Assembly (NCBI GenBank): GCA_964425575.1
Contig: CAYRMN010000028.1
Span: forward strand, 1 to 15,000
DNA: 15,000 nt
Direction: 5' to 3'
Source of the DNA: CAYRMN01 sp964425575
GTDB lineage: Bacteria; Patescibacteriota; Patescibacteriia; 2-12-FULL-60-25
The notes below the pieces were generated by a model. It worked only from the letters and a program-made list of their open reading frames with translations. It did no database searches and had not been told where the DNA came from. Of the stretch, positions 7,077 to 13,723 are shown piece by piece (the first letter of the stretch is position 1; each line of letters starts with the position of its first letter). The position numbers and the translations under genes are program-made.

Positions 7077-7196
7077 TGGACTTCTGCATTTGGCGAATCT
7101 CGTCGTTAACGGCTCCGGTGCTCGACACCGTACACGATATACGCCTTACTCCACTCCTCGCCGTTGCCTAGACATTCACTCAAATTCAGAAGTCCA
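7077..7196. repeat. Nested inverted-repeat element between atpG and atpD
   Basis: The terminal arms 7077-7092 (TGGACTTCTGCATTTG) and 7181-7196 (CAAATTCAGAAGTCCA) are reverse complements at 15 of 16 positions. Further pairings nest inside in the right order: GAA+TCT (7095-7100) with AGA and TTC (7170-7177, two-base bulge), AACGGC (7108-7113) with GCCGTT (7160-7165), and CGGTG (7116-7120) with CACCG (7126-7130). The whole 120 bases can thus fold as one long hairpin in DNA or RNA. It begins two bases after the atpG stop and ends 20 bases before the atpD ATG. A 31-codon frame (7077-7171) begins inside the left arm but resembles no protein I know. No obvious target duplication flanks it. It could be a small non-autonomous mobile repeat or a structured RNA regulating atpD-atpC. 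Confidence 0.7.
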
Positions 7197-7216
7197 ATCC
7201 TACTAACTACCTATTT

Positions 7217-8581
7217 ATGCGCACAGGAAAAATCACACAAATCATCGGTCCGGTCGTCGACGTCACATTTGAGAATGATCCACCAGCCATTTACACCGCC
7301 TTACGTGTTCAGCATGGAAAAGATGTGCTGGTCTTAGAGGTCGAGCAACACCTTGGAGGGGGAGACGTTCGGACAGTGGCGATGTCATCTACTGACGGCT
7401 TAGTGCGTGGGATGGAGGTCGAAGACACAGGCGCGCCAATTAGCGTACCGGTCGGTAAAGAGACGCTTGGCCGTATGTTTGGTGTGACGGGAGAGGCGAT
7501 TGATTCATTAGGAGAGGTTAAAACGAAGAAAAAATATCCGATTCACCGGGAAGCGCCAGCCTTTCACGAACAATCGACCAAGGCGGAAATTTTGGAGACT
7601 GGAATTAAAGTGGTTGACTTAATCTGTCCTTTTTTGAAGGGAGGGAAGGTCGGTTTGTTTGGAGGAGCGGGAGTAGGAAAGACAGTTATCATCATGGAAT
7701 TGATTCGCAATATTGCGAGCGAACACGGCGGATTTTCAGTTTTTGCGGGCGTGGGTGAGCGTACACGTGAAGGACGAGATCTGTATAATGAAATGAAAGA
7801 ATCAGGCGTGTTGGACAAGACGACACTGGTGTTCGGCCAAATGAACGAACCGCCAGGTGCTCGTGCACGTGTTGCTCTAACTGGCTTGGCGATGGCAGAG
7901 TACTTTCGTGATGAGGAACGCCAAGACGTCCTTCTCTTCGTCGATAATATTTTCAGATTTACTCAAGCGGGTTCAGAGCTCTCAGCGTTGCTTGGCCGTA
8001 TTCCATCAGCTGTAGGGTATCAACCGACGCTCGCTACAGAAATGGGTGCGTTGCAAGAGCGCATTACGTCAACTACCAAGGGTTCAATTACATCCGTACA
8101 AGCGGTATACGTTCCTGCTGACGACTTGACGGACCCTGCTCCAGCCACGACCTTTGCTCACCTCGATTCAACGGTCGTATTGGCACGTGCATTGTCTGAG
8201 CTTGGTATTTATCCAGCCGTTGATCCCCTTGATTCTTCTTCAACCATTCTCGATCCGCTCATTGTGGGCGAACGCCATTATGCAGTTGCGCGTGGGGTTC
8301 AGCGTGTGTTGCAGCGCTATAAGGATCTTCAAGATATCATCGCGATTTTGGGGATGGATGAATTATCTGAAGATGATAAGCTACAGGTGGCTCGAGCACG
8401 TAAGGTTCAAAAGTTTTTATCTCAGCCATTCCATGTCGCAGAAGTGTTTACCGGCAATCCAGGGAAATATGTCACATTGGAAGATACAATTCGCGGCTTT
8501 GAAGAAATTTTAGCTGGCAAGCACGATGATAAGCCGGAGCAATCGTTCTACATGAAGGGAAACATTGAGGAGGTGGTATAA
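7217..8581 (+). CDS. atpD: ATP synthase F1 subunit beta (catalytic)
   Basis: The 454-residue catalytic subunit, close to E. coli length (460). The P-loop is GGAGVGKT (149-156) with catalytic-site K155, followed by the glutamate of GVGERTREG. The region FRFTQAGSELSALLGR and the ATP-contact stretch PADDLTDPAPATTF are conserved. The lever motif reads DELSEDD (381-387), the usual DELSEED with one Glu changed to Asp. The N-terminus, MRTGKITQIIGPVVDV, is typical, supporting ATG 7217. No Shine-Dalgarno site precedes it. It is separated from atpG by the nested inverted repeat, so expression of beta and epsilon could depend on that element. Confidence 0.98.
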   Translation: MRTGKITQIIGPVVDVTFENDPPAIYTALRVQHGKDVLVLEVEQHLGGGDVRTVAMSSTDGLVRGMEVEDTGAPISVPVGKETLGRMFGVTGEAIDSLGEVKTKKKYPIHREAPAFHEQSTKAEILETGIKVVDLICPFLKGGKVGLFGGAGVGKTVIIMELIRNIASEHGGFSVFAGVGERTREGRDLYNEMKESGVLDKTTLVFGQMNEPPGARARVALTGLAMAEYFRDEERQDVLLFVDNIFRFTQAGSELSALLGRIPSAVGYQPTLATEMGALQERITSTTKGSITSVQAVYVPADDLTDPAPATTFAHLDSTVVLARALSELGIYPAVDPLDSSSTILDPLIVGERHYAVARGVQRVLQRYKDLQDIIAILGMDELSEDDKLQVARARKVQKFLSQPFHVAEVFTGNPGKYVTLEDTIRGFEEILAGKHDDKPEQSFYMKGNIEEVV

Positions 8582-8593
8582 CATCATTCTGAC

Positions 8594-9064
8594 ATGTCGA
8601 TTTATTTTGAGTTGGTAACGCCTGAGCGTCTCGTCTTTCATCAAGACATTGATGAAGCGATTTTGCCGACCTCAGAGGGAGAGATCGCGATTCTTCCTCA
8701 CCATATCGCGCTGATCGCGACATTGGTGCCAGGGGTGATGAGGTTAAAAAAAGGAAACGTAGAGGAGCATGTGGCCGTATCCGGAGGATTCATTGAGGTG
8801 TTGTCTGATAATAAAGTCCGTGTATTAGCGGATAGCGCCGAACGAGGTTCTGATCTGGATGTATCGGTCATTGAAACGGCAAAACAACGAGCTGAACAAC
8901 TTATGCGACAAGCTGTTCGATCGGACGACGGTTCCTTTGCAGCAGCTGCAGCGGCGATGGAACGGGAATTAGCCCGCTATCGAGTAGCGCATCGACATTC
9001 ACGAAGCACGCATGTTCCGATGATTGATGCGGGACTCATATCGGATAGTGAGAATTCCACCTAA
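8594..9064 (+). CDS. atpC: ATP synthase F1 subunit epsilon
   Basis: A 156-residue protein with the N-terminal beta-sandwich (about residues 1-85) containing the family stretch TSEGEIAILPHHIALIATL and the GGFIEV turn. A C-terminal helical pair (about 92-133) follows, with an Ala-rich turn at 117-122. Epsilon joins gamma to the c-ring, and its C-terminal helices can inhibit ATP hydrolysis in many bacteria. The last ~22 residues, rich in His, Ser and Thr, extend beyond the usual end. The start ATG 8594 is 12 bases after the atpD stop. An AGGAGG lies within the last atpD codons but is too far upstream to serve it well. Confidence 0.95.
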   Translation: MSIYFELVTPERLVFHQDIDEAILPTSEGEIAILPHHIALIATLVPGVMRLKKGNVEEHVAVSGGFIEVLSDNKVRVLADSAERGSDLDVSVIETAKQRAEQLMRQAVRSDDGSFAAAAAAMERELARYRVAHRHSRSTHVPMIDAGLISDSENST

Positions 9065-9084
9065 ATCGCTCCTATTCCCACGAT

Positions 9085-9090
9085 TATATT
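9085..9090 (+). promoter_or_regulatory. -10 element of a possible leaderless promoter for thpR
   Basis: TATATT ends eight bases before the thpR ATG at 9099, so the transcript would begin at or next to the start codon. No matching -35 hexamer was found at 16-18 bp. The same geometry recurs at other genes in the window. Confidence 0.4.
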
Positions 9091-9098
9091 CGTTCAGT

Positions 9099-9641
9099 AT
9101 GCGACTCTTTGTGGGAATTCGATTACCAACAGTATTTGTAGAGTCCCTCCATGCTCGTGTATCGATGATGCAAGATGCTCCTCAGCAACTCCGTCAGATA
9201 GATTCTGCGCAATGGCACTGCACAATTGCTTTTTTGGGAGAGGTCTCTCAGGAGCATCTAGGGACATTGAATGTATTGTTACAAAAGGTTCTGGAACGAC
9301 CTCCGCAGGGCACTTTTGCTTGTACAAGTATTGAGACATTTCCAATCCGTAATCCAACGTATCTTGTGGCACGTTTTGAAATGAGTCCCAACGAAACATG
9401 GAGTCGGTTTGTTGAACAGATCCGCGATGTTGTGTCAGTTGTAGCGCCGGACGTGGATCGGAGACAGTGGCTGCCGCATGTGTCCATTGGACGAGCCAAG
9501 AAAGGGACAACGTTTCACGCGTGGAAGCGAGAAATACCCGTGATCGAATGGACTGCACGTGAGCTTGTTTTAGCATTAAGTGAGTCAACCAGTCAGGGTT
9601 CGCGCTATACTGATCTCCATGTCTTCCCCTTCAACATTTGA
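9099..9641 (+). CDS. thpR: RNA 2',3'-cyclic phosphodiesterase (2H phosphoesterase family)
   Basis: A 180-residue member of the ThpR/LigT family, which opens 2',3'-cyclic phosphate ends of RNA and can show 2'-5' RNA ligase activity. The two histidine motifs that define 2H phosphoesterases are both present: H40-C-T42 in WHCTIAFLGE and H127-V-S129 in HVSIGR. The N-terminus MRLFVGIRLP matches the family beginning, which fixes the start at ATG 9099 rather than the upstream ATG at 9024 that lies inside atpC. There is no Shine-Dalgarno site, but a TATATT lies just before the start. Its 3' end overlaps the next gene by 23 bases. Substrate in this organism is unknown; tRNA or mRNA ends are possible. 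Confidence 0.9.
   Translation: MRLFVGIRLPTVFVESLHARVSMMQDAPQQLRQIDSAQWHCTIAFLGEVSQEHLGTLNVLLQKVLERPPQGTFACTSIETFPIRNPTYLVARFEMSPNETWSRFVEQIRDVVSVVAPDVDRRQWLPHVSIGRAKKGTTFHAWKREIPVIEWTARELVLALSESTSQGSRYTDLHVFPFNI
9606..9611 (+). promoter_or_regulatory. -10 element of a possible leaderless promoter for the glycosyltransferase gene
   Basis: TATACT (five of six to consensus) ends seven bases before ATG 9619, inside the end of thpR. The transcript would start essentially at the ATG. No good -35 hexamer is seen. Confidence 0.45.
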
Positions 9642-10389
9642 ATGTTTCGGTTTGGTTATTCATGGGTTTGGATGGCCTGATATTCAGCATCGCATTGAAG
9701 ATGCGATTGCACACCATCAACCGACCTGGATTGTCACAGCAAATCCGGAAATTTTGTTATACGCAAAACGCGACCCTGCCTACTGGCATATTTTGTATCA
9801 GTCGGATATCCGGACGGTTGATGGAGTAGGTCTTCAATACGCGGGGTGGTTTTTGGGTTCATCTCCGACACGTATCACGGGCGTTGAATTGGCAGAGCAT
9901 CTTTTGAAATACGGGGATCAACGGGGGTGGAGTGTTGCTTTATTGGGAGGTCAAAAAGGTGTAACCGATCAGGCTATATGGAATGTGCGCGCTCGTTATC
10001 CTCAATTGAGATTGTACGCTGAAGAGGGAGGAGTGGTTGATCAAAAAGGTATCGGAGATGAGTTCAACGAAGAAGCTCTGCATCGACTTACTCAGGTCGC
10101 GCCTGATCTGTTATTCGTCGCCCTTGGCCATCCCAAACAGGAGGCGTGGATCGCTCGACATCTGGCTGAGTTGCCGAACACAAAGGTCGTTATGGGGATT
10201 GGGGGAACGGTTGATTATTGGTCGGGGAGCGTTCGTCGTGCTCCACAGCTTTTTCAACGCTTGGGTATAGAGTGGATATGGCGATTGTTGATTGAACCAT
10301 GGCGTTTGAAGCGTATTCTTGACGCTGTATGTGTTTTTCCTGTTCGTGTGATGCTTGATCGTCTTCCCAAGCTCCCTTATTTTTTGTAG
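9619..10389 (+). CDS. WecG/TagA/CpsF-family glycosyltransferase
   Basis: A 256-residue GT26-family enzyme. Characterised members add N-acetylmannosaminuronic acid or ManNAc to an undecaprenyl-linked sugar at the inner membrane face, in enterobacterial common antigen, wall teichoic acid or capsule synthesis. Family marks are T40-A-N42-P-E in the first strand, D68 in TVDGVGLQYAGW, the ITGVELAEHLL stretch, H171-PKQEAWI and the basic C-terminal part RLGIEWIWRLLIEPWRL. That C-terminal part resembles the membrane-docking tail of TagA. ATG 9619 is preferred over the in-frame GTG at 9580 because it sits seven bases after a good -10 box and the family begins about there. It overlaps thpR by 23 bases. 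No other polysaccharide gene is nearby, so its pathway is open. Confidence 0.9.
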   Translation: MSSPSTFECFGLVIHGFGWPDIQHRIEDAIAHHQPTWIVTANPEILLYAKRDPAYWHILYQSDIRTVDGVGLQYAGWFLGSSPTRITGVELAEHLLKYGDQRGWSVALLGGQKGVTDQAIWNVRARYPQLRLYAEEGGVVDQKGIGDEFNEEALHRLTQVAPDLLFVALGHPKQEAWIARHLAELPNTKVVMGIGGTVDYWSGSVRRAPQLFQRLGIEWIWRLLIEPWRLKRILDAVCVFPVRVMLDRLPKLPYFL

Positions 10390-10392
10390 GAT
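10387..10392 (+). promoter_or_regulatory. Start-proximal signal before gltX (-10-like TAGGAT or weak AGGA)
   Basis: TAGGAT spans the stop of the glycosyltransferase gene and ends eight bases before the gltX ATG at 10401. It fits the leaderless TANNNT geometry of other genes here. The AGGA within it could equally be a short Shine-Dalgarno site, so the reading is ambiguous. Confidence 0.25.
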
Positions 10393-10400
10393 AGAAATCT

Positions 10401-11876
10401 ATGGAACATGTGCGTACGCGTTTTGCCCCAAGTCCGACAGGCTTTTTGCATATTGGCGGTTTGCGTACCGCCCTGTATTCAGAACTCTTTGCTCGTCATC
10501 ATCAGGGAACATTCATTTTGCGCGTAGAAGATACGGATAGAACTCGTTTGGTCGAAGGAGCAATTGAAGGGTTGTGTCGATCGCTTACGCGATGTGGGGT
10601 GGCGGCGGATGAGGGGGTTTGGATCGATGAGGCAGGAAATATGATCGAAAAAGGGGAGTATGGCCCCTATCTTCAGTCTGAACGAAAGGATCACCATCGG
10701 AAGTACGCCGAGGAGATGATTGAAAAGAACGCTGCCTATTATTGTTTTTGTAGCTCTGAACGACTTGAGGAATTACGGAAAGAGCAAGAAGCAGCTCACC
10801 AACCAACCATGTACGATGGCTTGTGTCGTCGTCTTTCTCAAGAAGACGCAGCTCGTAGAGTTTCAGAGGGGGAGTCGTATGTTATACGATTGCGGGTGCC
10901 TCATGATCGAAACATGATGATTCATGATTTGATTCGTGGTGATGTTGAATTTGATCTTGCGTTAATCGACGACCAGGTTTTGTTGAAGTCTGATGGGTTT
11001 CCCACCTATCATCTTGCGGCTGTCTGCGATGATCACGACATGAAGATCACGCACGTGATTCGTGGAGAAGATTGGATTGCTTCGACGCCAAAACATATCT
11101 TGATCTATGAAGCGATGGGTTGGATTGTCCCGCAGTTTGCTCATCTTCCATTACTTCTTAATCCAGATCGTTCGAAGCTCTCGAAACGTCAGGGCGATGT
11201 AGCGGTAGAGGATTATTTAGCGAAAGGGTATTTACCAGCAGCAATTGTGAATTTTGTTGCAATGCTTGGTTGGAACCCGACAGCAGACCGTGAAATTTTT
11301 ACGAAGCAGGAACTGATTGAGCTGTTTGATATCACTAAGGTCAATAAATCTGGAGCTGTCTTTAATGTCGAAAAACTCGATTGGCTGAATGCTCAATACC
11401 TAAAGAAAATGCCACGAGAGGAGTACCTCTCTCTTGTATCGCCTTGTTTGAAAGGCAAGACATCTGATGAGCCATTCCTGCATCGTTGTGCCCTGCTAGT
11501 TCGGGACCGTCTGATACGAGTCAATGATATTACCGAACTGACGCAAGAGTTGTTTGTTGAACATCATGATTACTCACGCGTTTCTTTAACCTGGAAAATC
11601 CAAGCTACATCAGAGGCCTTGGAACGGCTTGAGGCCCTTCGCGATCGTTTGGTGACTCTCTCAGAAGATCAGTTGCTCCATGTTTCTGAAGTTGAAAAAG
11701 AGATAAAGGAGTTGATTGCGCAAAAAGGCTGGGGAAATGGAGATACGCTCTGGCCACTACGCGTTGCTCTTTCCGGTGCAGAGAAGTCTCCAGGTCCGTT
11801 TGAGCTTGTTGCCACATACGGCAAAGAGCGTACGTTGAGTCGTTTGGAGGATGCGATTGCATTTTTGCGTATGTAA
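10401..11876 (+). CDS. gltX: Glutamyl-tRNA synthetase
   Basis: A 491-residue class I synthetase of normal bacterial length that charges tRNA-Glu, and in many bacteria also tRNA-Gln before amidation by GatCAB. The N-terminus RTRFAPSPTGFLHIGG carries the HIGH-type motif as H17-IGG. The KMSKS-type loop is K259-LSKR, which with the following QGDVAV is typical of GltX rather than GlnRS. RVEDTDRTR and VIRGEDWIASTPKH are further catalytic-core landmarks. The C-terminal third is the all-helical anticodon-binding domain. Whether it also charges tRNA-Gln cannot be read from these motifs. It begins 11 bases after the preceding gene. A GC-rich repeat starts right at its stop. Confidence 0.97.
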   Translation: MEHVRTRFAPSPTGFLHIGGLRTALYSELFARHHQGTFILRVEDTDRTRLVEGAIEGLCRSLTRCGVAADEGVWIDEAGNMIEKGEYGPYLQSERKDHHRKYAEEMIEKNAAYYCFCSSERLEELRKEQEAAHQPTMYDGLCRRLSQEDAARRVSEGESYVIRLRVPHDRNMMIHDLIRGDVEFDLALIDDQVLLKSDGFPTYHLAAVCDDHDMKITHVIRGEDWIASTPKHILIYEAMGWIVPQFAHLPLLLNPDRSKLSKRQGDVAVEDYLAKGYLPAAIVNFVAMLGWNPTADREIFTKQELIELFDITKVNKSGAVFNVEKLDWLNAQYLKKMPREEYLSLVSPCLKGKTSDEPFLHRCALLVRDRLIRVNDITELTQELFVEHHDYSRVSLTWKIQATSEALERLEALRDRLVTLSEDQLLHVSEVEKEIKELIAQKGWGNGDTLWPLRVALSGAEKSPGPFELVATYGKERTLSRLEDAIAFLRM

Positions 11877-11954
11877 CGTAGGGGCGGGTTTAAAACACGC
11901 CCTTCAATCGATCGATCGGCATGCCAGAGGGCGGGTTGAAAACCCGCCCCTACG
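11877..11954. repeat. GC-rich inverted repeat after gltX
   Basis: A perfect 15-base inverted repeat (CGTAGGGGCGGGTTT at 11877-11891 and its complement at 11940-11954) bounds a 78-base element. Inside, GGGCGGGTT (11929-11937), loop GAA and AACCCGCCC (11941-11949) make a perfect nine-pair hairpin. The left side forms a related imperfect hairpin (11883-11902). The centre has the alternating stretch ATCGATCGATCG. The element starts on the base after the gltX stop and may end its transcript, although only a short T-run appears, eight bases after the hairpin. It looks like a dispersed intergenic repeat; copy number is not visible here. Confidence 0.7.
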
Positions 11955-11988
11955 CTTTTAACGATTCGAAGTCGGATCATTACAGCAT

Positions 11989-12017
11989 GGGACATAAAGT
12001 CCTTTTTCATCTATACT
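11989..12017 (+). promoter_or_regulatory. Possible leaderless promoter of the M23 peptidase gene
   Basis: GGGACA (11989-11994, four of six to TTGACA), a 17-bp spacer and TATACT (12012-12017) end six bases before ATG 12024. The transcript would begin at or almost at the ATG, and there is no Shine-Dalgarno site. Confidence 0.5.
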
Positions 12018-12023
12018 GTCCTT

Positions 12024-13265
12024 ATGACGAGGAAGTATTTTTATCGTATCGCATGTTCTGTATGTGTTGTCTCTTTTTTGTTTTCGGCAATAATCCCGTT
12101 TGTTCAGGCTCAAGAAGCGACAGGGTTGAAAGCGCAGGTTGATGATTTGCAAACAGAGGTAAAAAGTAAGCAGACACGAGTTAAAGAACTGGATAGTCTT
12201 ATTCAGGGATATCGAAAACGGATTGCCGCACAGGAATCAAAGGAGACGAATCTGACCAATGAGGTCGCCTTACTGGATAATCAAATCGAAGAAAAACGAC
12301 TCGGTATTGAGAGAGCGAAAACAGAAATGGAGGCATTACATCTTGAGATTGTGCAGCTTGAGCAGCAAATCAAAACTCAAGAGGCACGCATCGCGAAACA
12401 GAAGAGTTTGATAGCAAATCTTGTTCAACAGACGCATCAAGCGGATGAAATAAGTACGATTGATGTCTTGTTAACACATCCATCTCTTTCGTCTTTTTTT
12501 GATAAGTTAGAAGAGTTGAAGCGAATTGAGCATGATCTTGGAGATACGCTCGATCAGGTAAAGAGTGTCCGCGCGACGCTTCAGAATATCAAGCAGCAGC
12601 GTGATGACCGTAGAACGCAACTTATTTCAGAAGAAAAGATGCTGAAGACAGAGCAGCGAAAGCTTGATGAGCAGCGCAATGTGAAAACGTCCTTATTGTC
12701 AGAAACGCAACAGGGCCAACAGGAATTTGAACGCGTCCTCTATGAACTCCGTCAACAGCAGCAAGGAACAGCGGATGATATTGCGCAGCTCCAGGATAAA
12801 TTGAAAAACACCTTGGATTCGGTAGATGTTTCATTGGCACGTGGCGATGTATTGCTCAATTGGCCCGTTCAACCTCTGAGTGGAATCAGCGCTCATTTTC
12901 ATGATGCCTCGTATCCGTTTCGTCGTTTATTTGAGCACCCCGGAACAGATATTCCGATACCGGTTGGCACTGCCGTTCATGCGGCTGCTGGAGGGTATAT
13001 CGCCTGGAACAAGACAGGAAAAGCCTATGGGAATTACACCATGATCATTCATCCTGGAGGAATCGCCACGGTGTATGCTCATTTATCAAAATTTCTTGGA
13101 AAACCAGATTCGTACGTGGAGCGTGGTGATATCATTGGTTTATCCGGAGGCCGTCCAGGTGATCAGGGGGCGGGTCTTTCGACCGGAGGGCATCTCCATT
13201 TCGGATTTCGTCAAAACGGCGGTGAGGTCAATGCCGAAAACATTGTGCGCCATTGCAGCGGGTAA
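12024..13265 (+). CDS. Exported coiled-coil M23-family peptidase (EnvC/NlpD-like)
   Basis: A 413-residue protein with an N-terminal signal peptide (basic MTRKYFYR, hydrophobic core to about residue 27, likely cleavage after VQA near 29). A long heptad-rich coiled coil follows (about 32-265, with a break near 145-165), then a C-terminal LytM/M23 domain. The zinc and catalytic residues are intact: H305 and D309 in HPGTDI, YAHLS near 352, and H390/H392 in GGHLHF. M23 domains cut peptidoglycan cross-bridges or peptides. Proteins of this EnvC/PcsB-like layout either cut directly or activate amidases during cell separation. Intact catalytic residues favour a direct enzyme, by inference. It stands between two palindromic elements with its own promoter, so it is probably monocistronic. 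Confidence 0.9.
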   Translation: MTRKYFYRIACSVCVVSFLFSAIIPFVQAQEATGLKAQVDDLQTEVKSKQTRVKELDSLIQGYRKRIAAQESKETNLTNEVALLDNQIEEKRLGIERAKTEMEALHLEIVQLEQQIKTQEARIAKQKSLIANLVQQTHQADEISTIDVLLTHPSLSSFFDKLEELKRIEHDLGDTLDQVKSVRATLQNIKQQRDDRRTQLISEEKMLKTEQRKLDEQRNVKTSLLSETQQGQQEFERVLYELRQQQQGTADDIAQLQDKLKNTLDSVDVSLARGDVLLNWPVQPLSGISAHFHDASYPFRRLFEHPGTDIPIPVGTAVHAAAGGYIAWNKTGKAYGNYTMIIHPGGIATVYAHLSKFLGKPDSYVERGDIIGLSGGRPGDQGAGLSTGGHLHFGFRQNGGEVNAENIVRHCSG

Positions 13266-13270
13266 GAGGA

Positions 13271-13328
13271 ATAGCCCTTTATAACGCAAAGCGCGCCGAG
13301 TGTGGCGCGAGGCGGGACGAAGGGTTAT
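13271..13328. terminator. Hairpin between convergent genes, possible bidirectional terminator
   Basis: The outer arms ATAGCCCTT (13271-13279) and AAGGGTTAT (13320-13328) pair with one G-U. The inner arms CGCGCC (13292-13297) and GGCGCG (13304-13309) pair perfectly around a six-base loop. It fills the gap between the end of the M23 gene and the end of the minus-strand gene, where a two-way terminator is expected. No U-tract follows on either strand, so it may instead be another structured repeat. Confidence 0.4.
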
Positions 13329-13660
13329 AGGCCTGGATCTTCAAGGCTGAATTCCAAGGACACAGGGTCTATTCTCAATAAGAGGCGTTTTTCTGTATTG
13401 TATTTGTACCAGCTCATTGCAAAAATATTGATGGCAATAAGTGTTTCTCGAATCGCTTGTGAATGATCTTCAGAAGAAATATGAGAAAAACAGTTGCGTA
13501 CGAGATGGTCAAAAATGAGTCTTGAGTCTCCTTGTTTTTGAGCATCGATGATACAGCGTACAACGCTACCATGCGCAGCGTCTGCCCCACGCCGACCGAT
13601 GAAACGTACTGAGGATATGAAATCCTCAAGTATTCGAACAGGATCTTTATTTTGAGACAC
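13325..13660 (-). CDS. Small protein of unknown function
   Basis: I do not recognise this 111-residue protein. It appears soluble and mostly helical, with no signal peptide or membrane helix and no recognisable catalytic motif. A basic patch, FIGRRGADAAHG, lies near residues 20-31, and the tail (LLRIDPVSLEFSLEDPGL) is more beta-like and acidic. The start is a GTG at 13660 with a perfect AGGAGG eight bases before it and a TTGACA promoter further up. These signals make it a believable gene despite its size. It is downstream of dus on the same strand, 63 bases apart, and convergent with the M23 gene. Its strong ribosome binding site is unlike its neighbours, which could mean recent acquisition or simply a different expression mode. 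Confidence 0.65.
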   Translation of the reverse strand: MSQNKDPVRILEDFISSVRFIGRRGADAAHGSVVRCIIDAQKQGDSRLIFDHLVRNCFSHISSEDHSQAIRETLIAINIFAMSWYKYNTEKRLLLRIDPVSLEFSLEDPGL

Positions 13661-13668
13661 TGAAAGAG

Positions 13669-13674
13669 CCTCCT
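13669..13674 (-). promoter_or_regulatory. Perfect Shine-Dalgarno site
   Basis: AGGAGG on the minus strand, eight bases before the GTG start at 13660. It decides that start and is the only convincing, well-spaced ribosome binding site in the window. Confidence 0.8.
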
Positions 13675-13689
13675 TTGTTACTCGATGAC

Positions 13690-13718
13690 ATTGTTCAGGT
13701 TCTAAGGCAATTTGTCAA
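13690..13718 (-). promoter_or_regulatory. Promoter candidate for the small unknown gene
   Basis: On the minus strand, a perfect -35 TTGACA (13713-13718), a 17-bp spacer and AACAAT (13690-13695, four of six to the -10 consensus) lie just after the dus stop. The predicted leader is about 20-25 nt and includes the Shine-Dalgarno site. Confidence 0.45.
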
Positions 13719-13723
13719 CCTTT

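Noticed and set aside
8568..8576. AGGAGGTGG upstream of atpC as a ribosome binding site
   Set aside because: It encodes Glu-Glu-Val at the end of AtpD and ends 17 bases before the atpC ATG, too far for normal use; no alternative in-frame start exists between them because a stop lies at 8579.
9580..9618. GTG start for the glycosyltransferase
   Set aside because: It would add 13 residues that overlap thpR further and lie upstream of the -10 box; ATG 9619 fits the family and the promoter.
13325..13660. S23-type four-helix bundle protein
   Set aside because: Small size and helical character suggested it, but I could not see the family's characteristic sequence pattern, so the gene is left as unknown.
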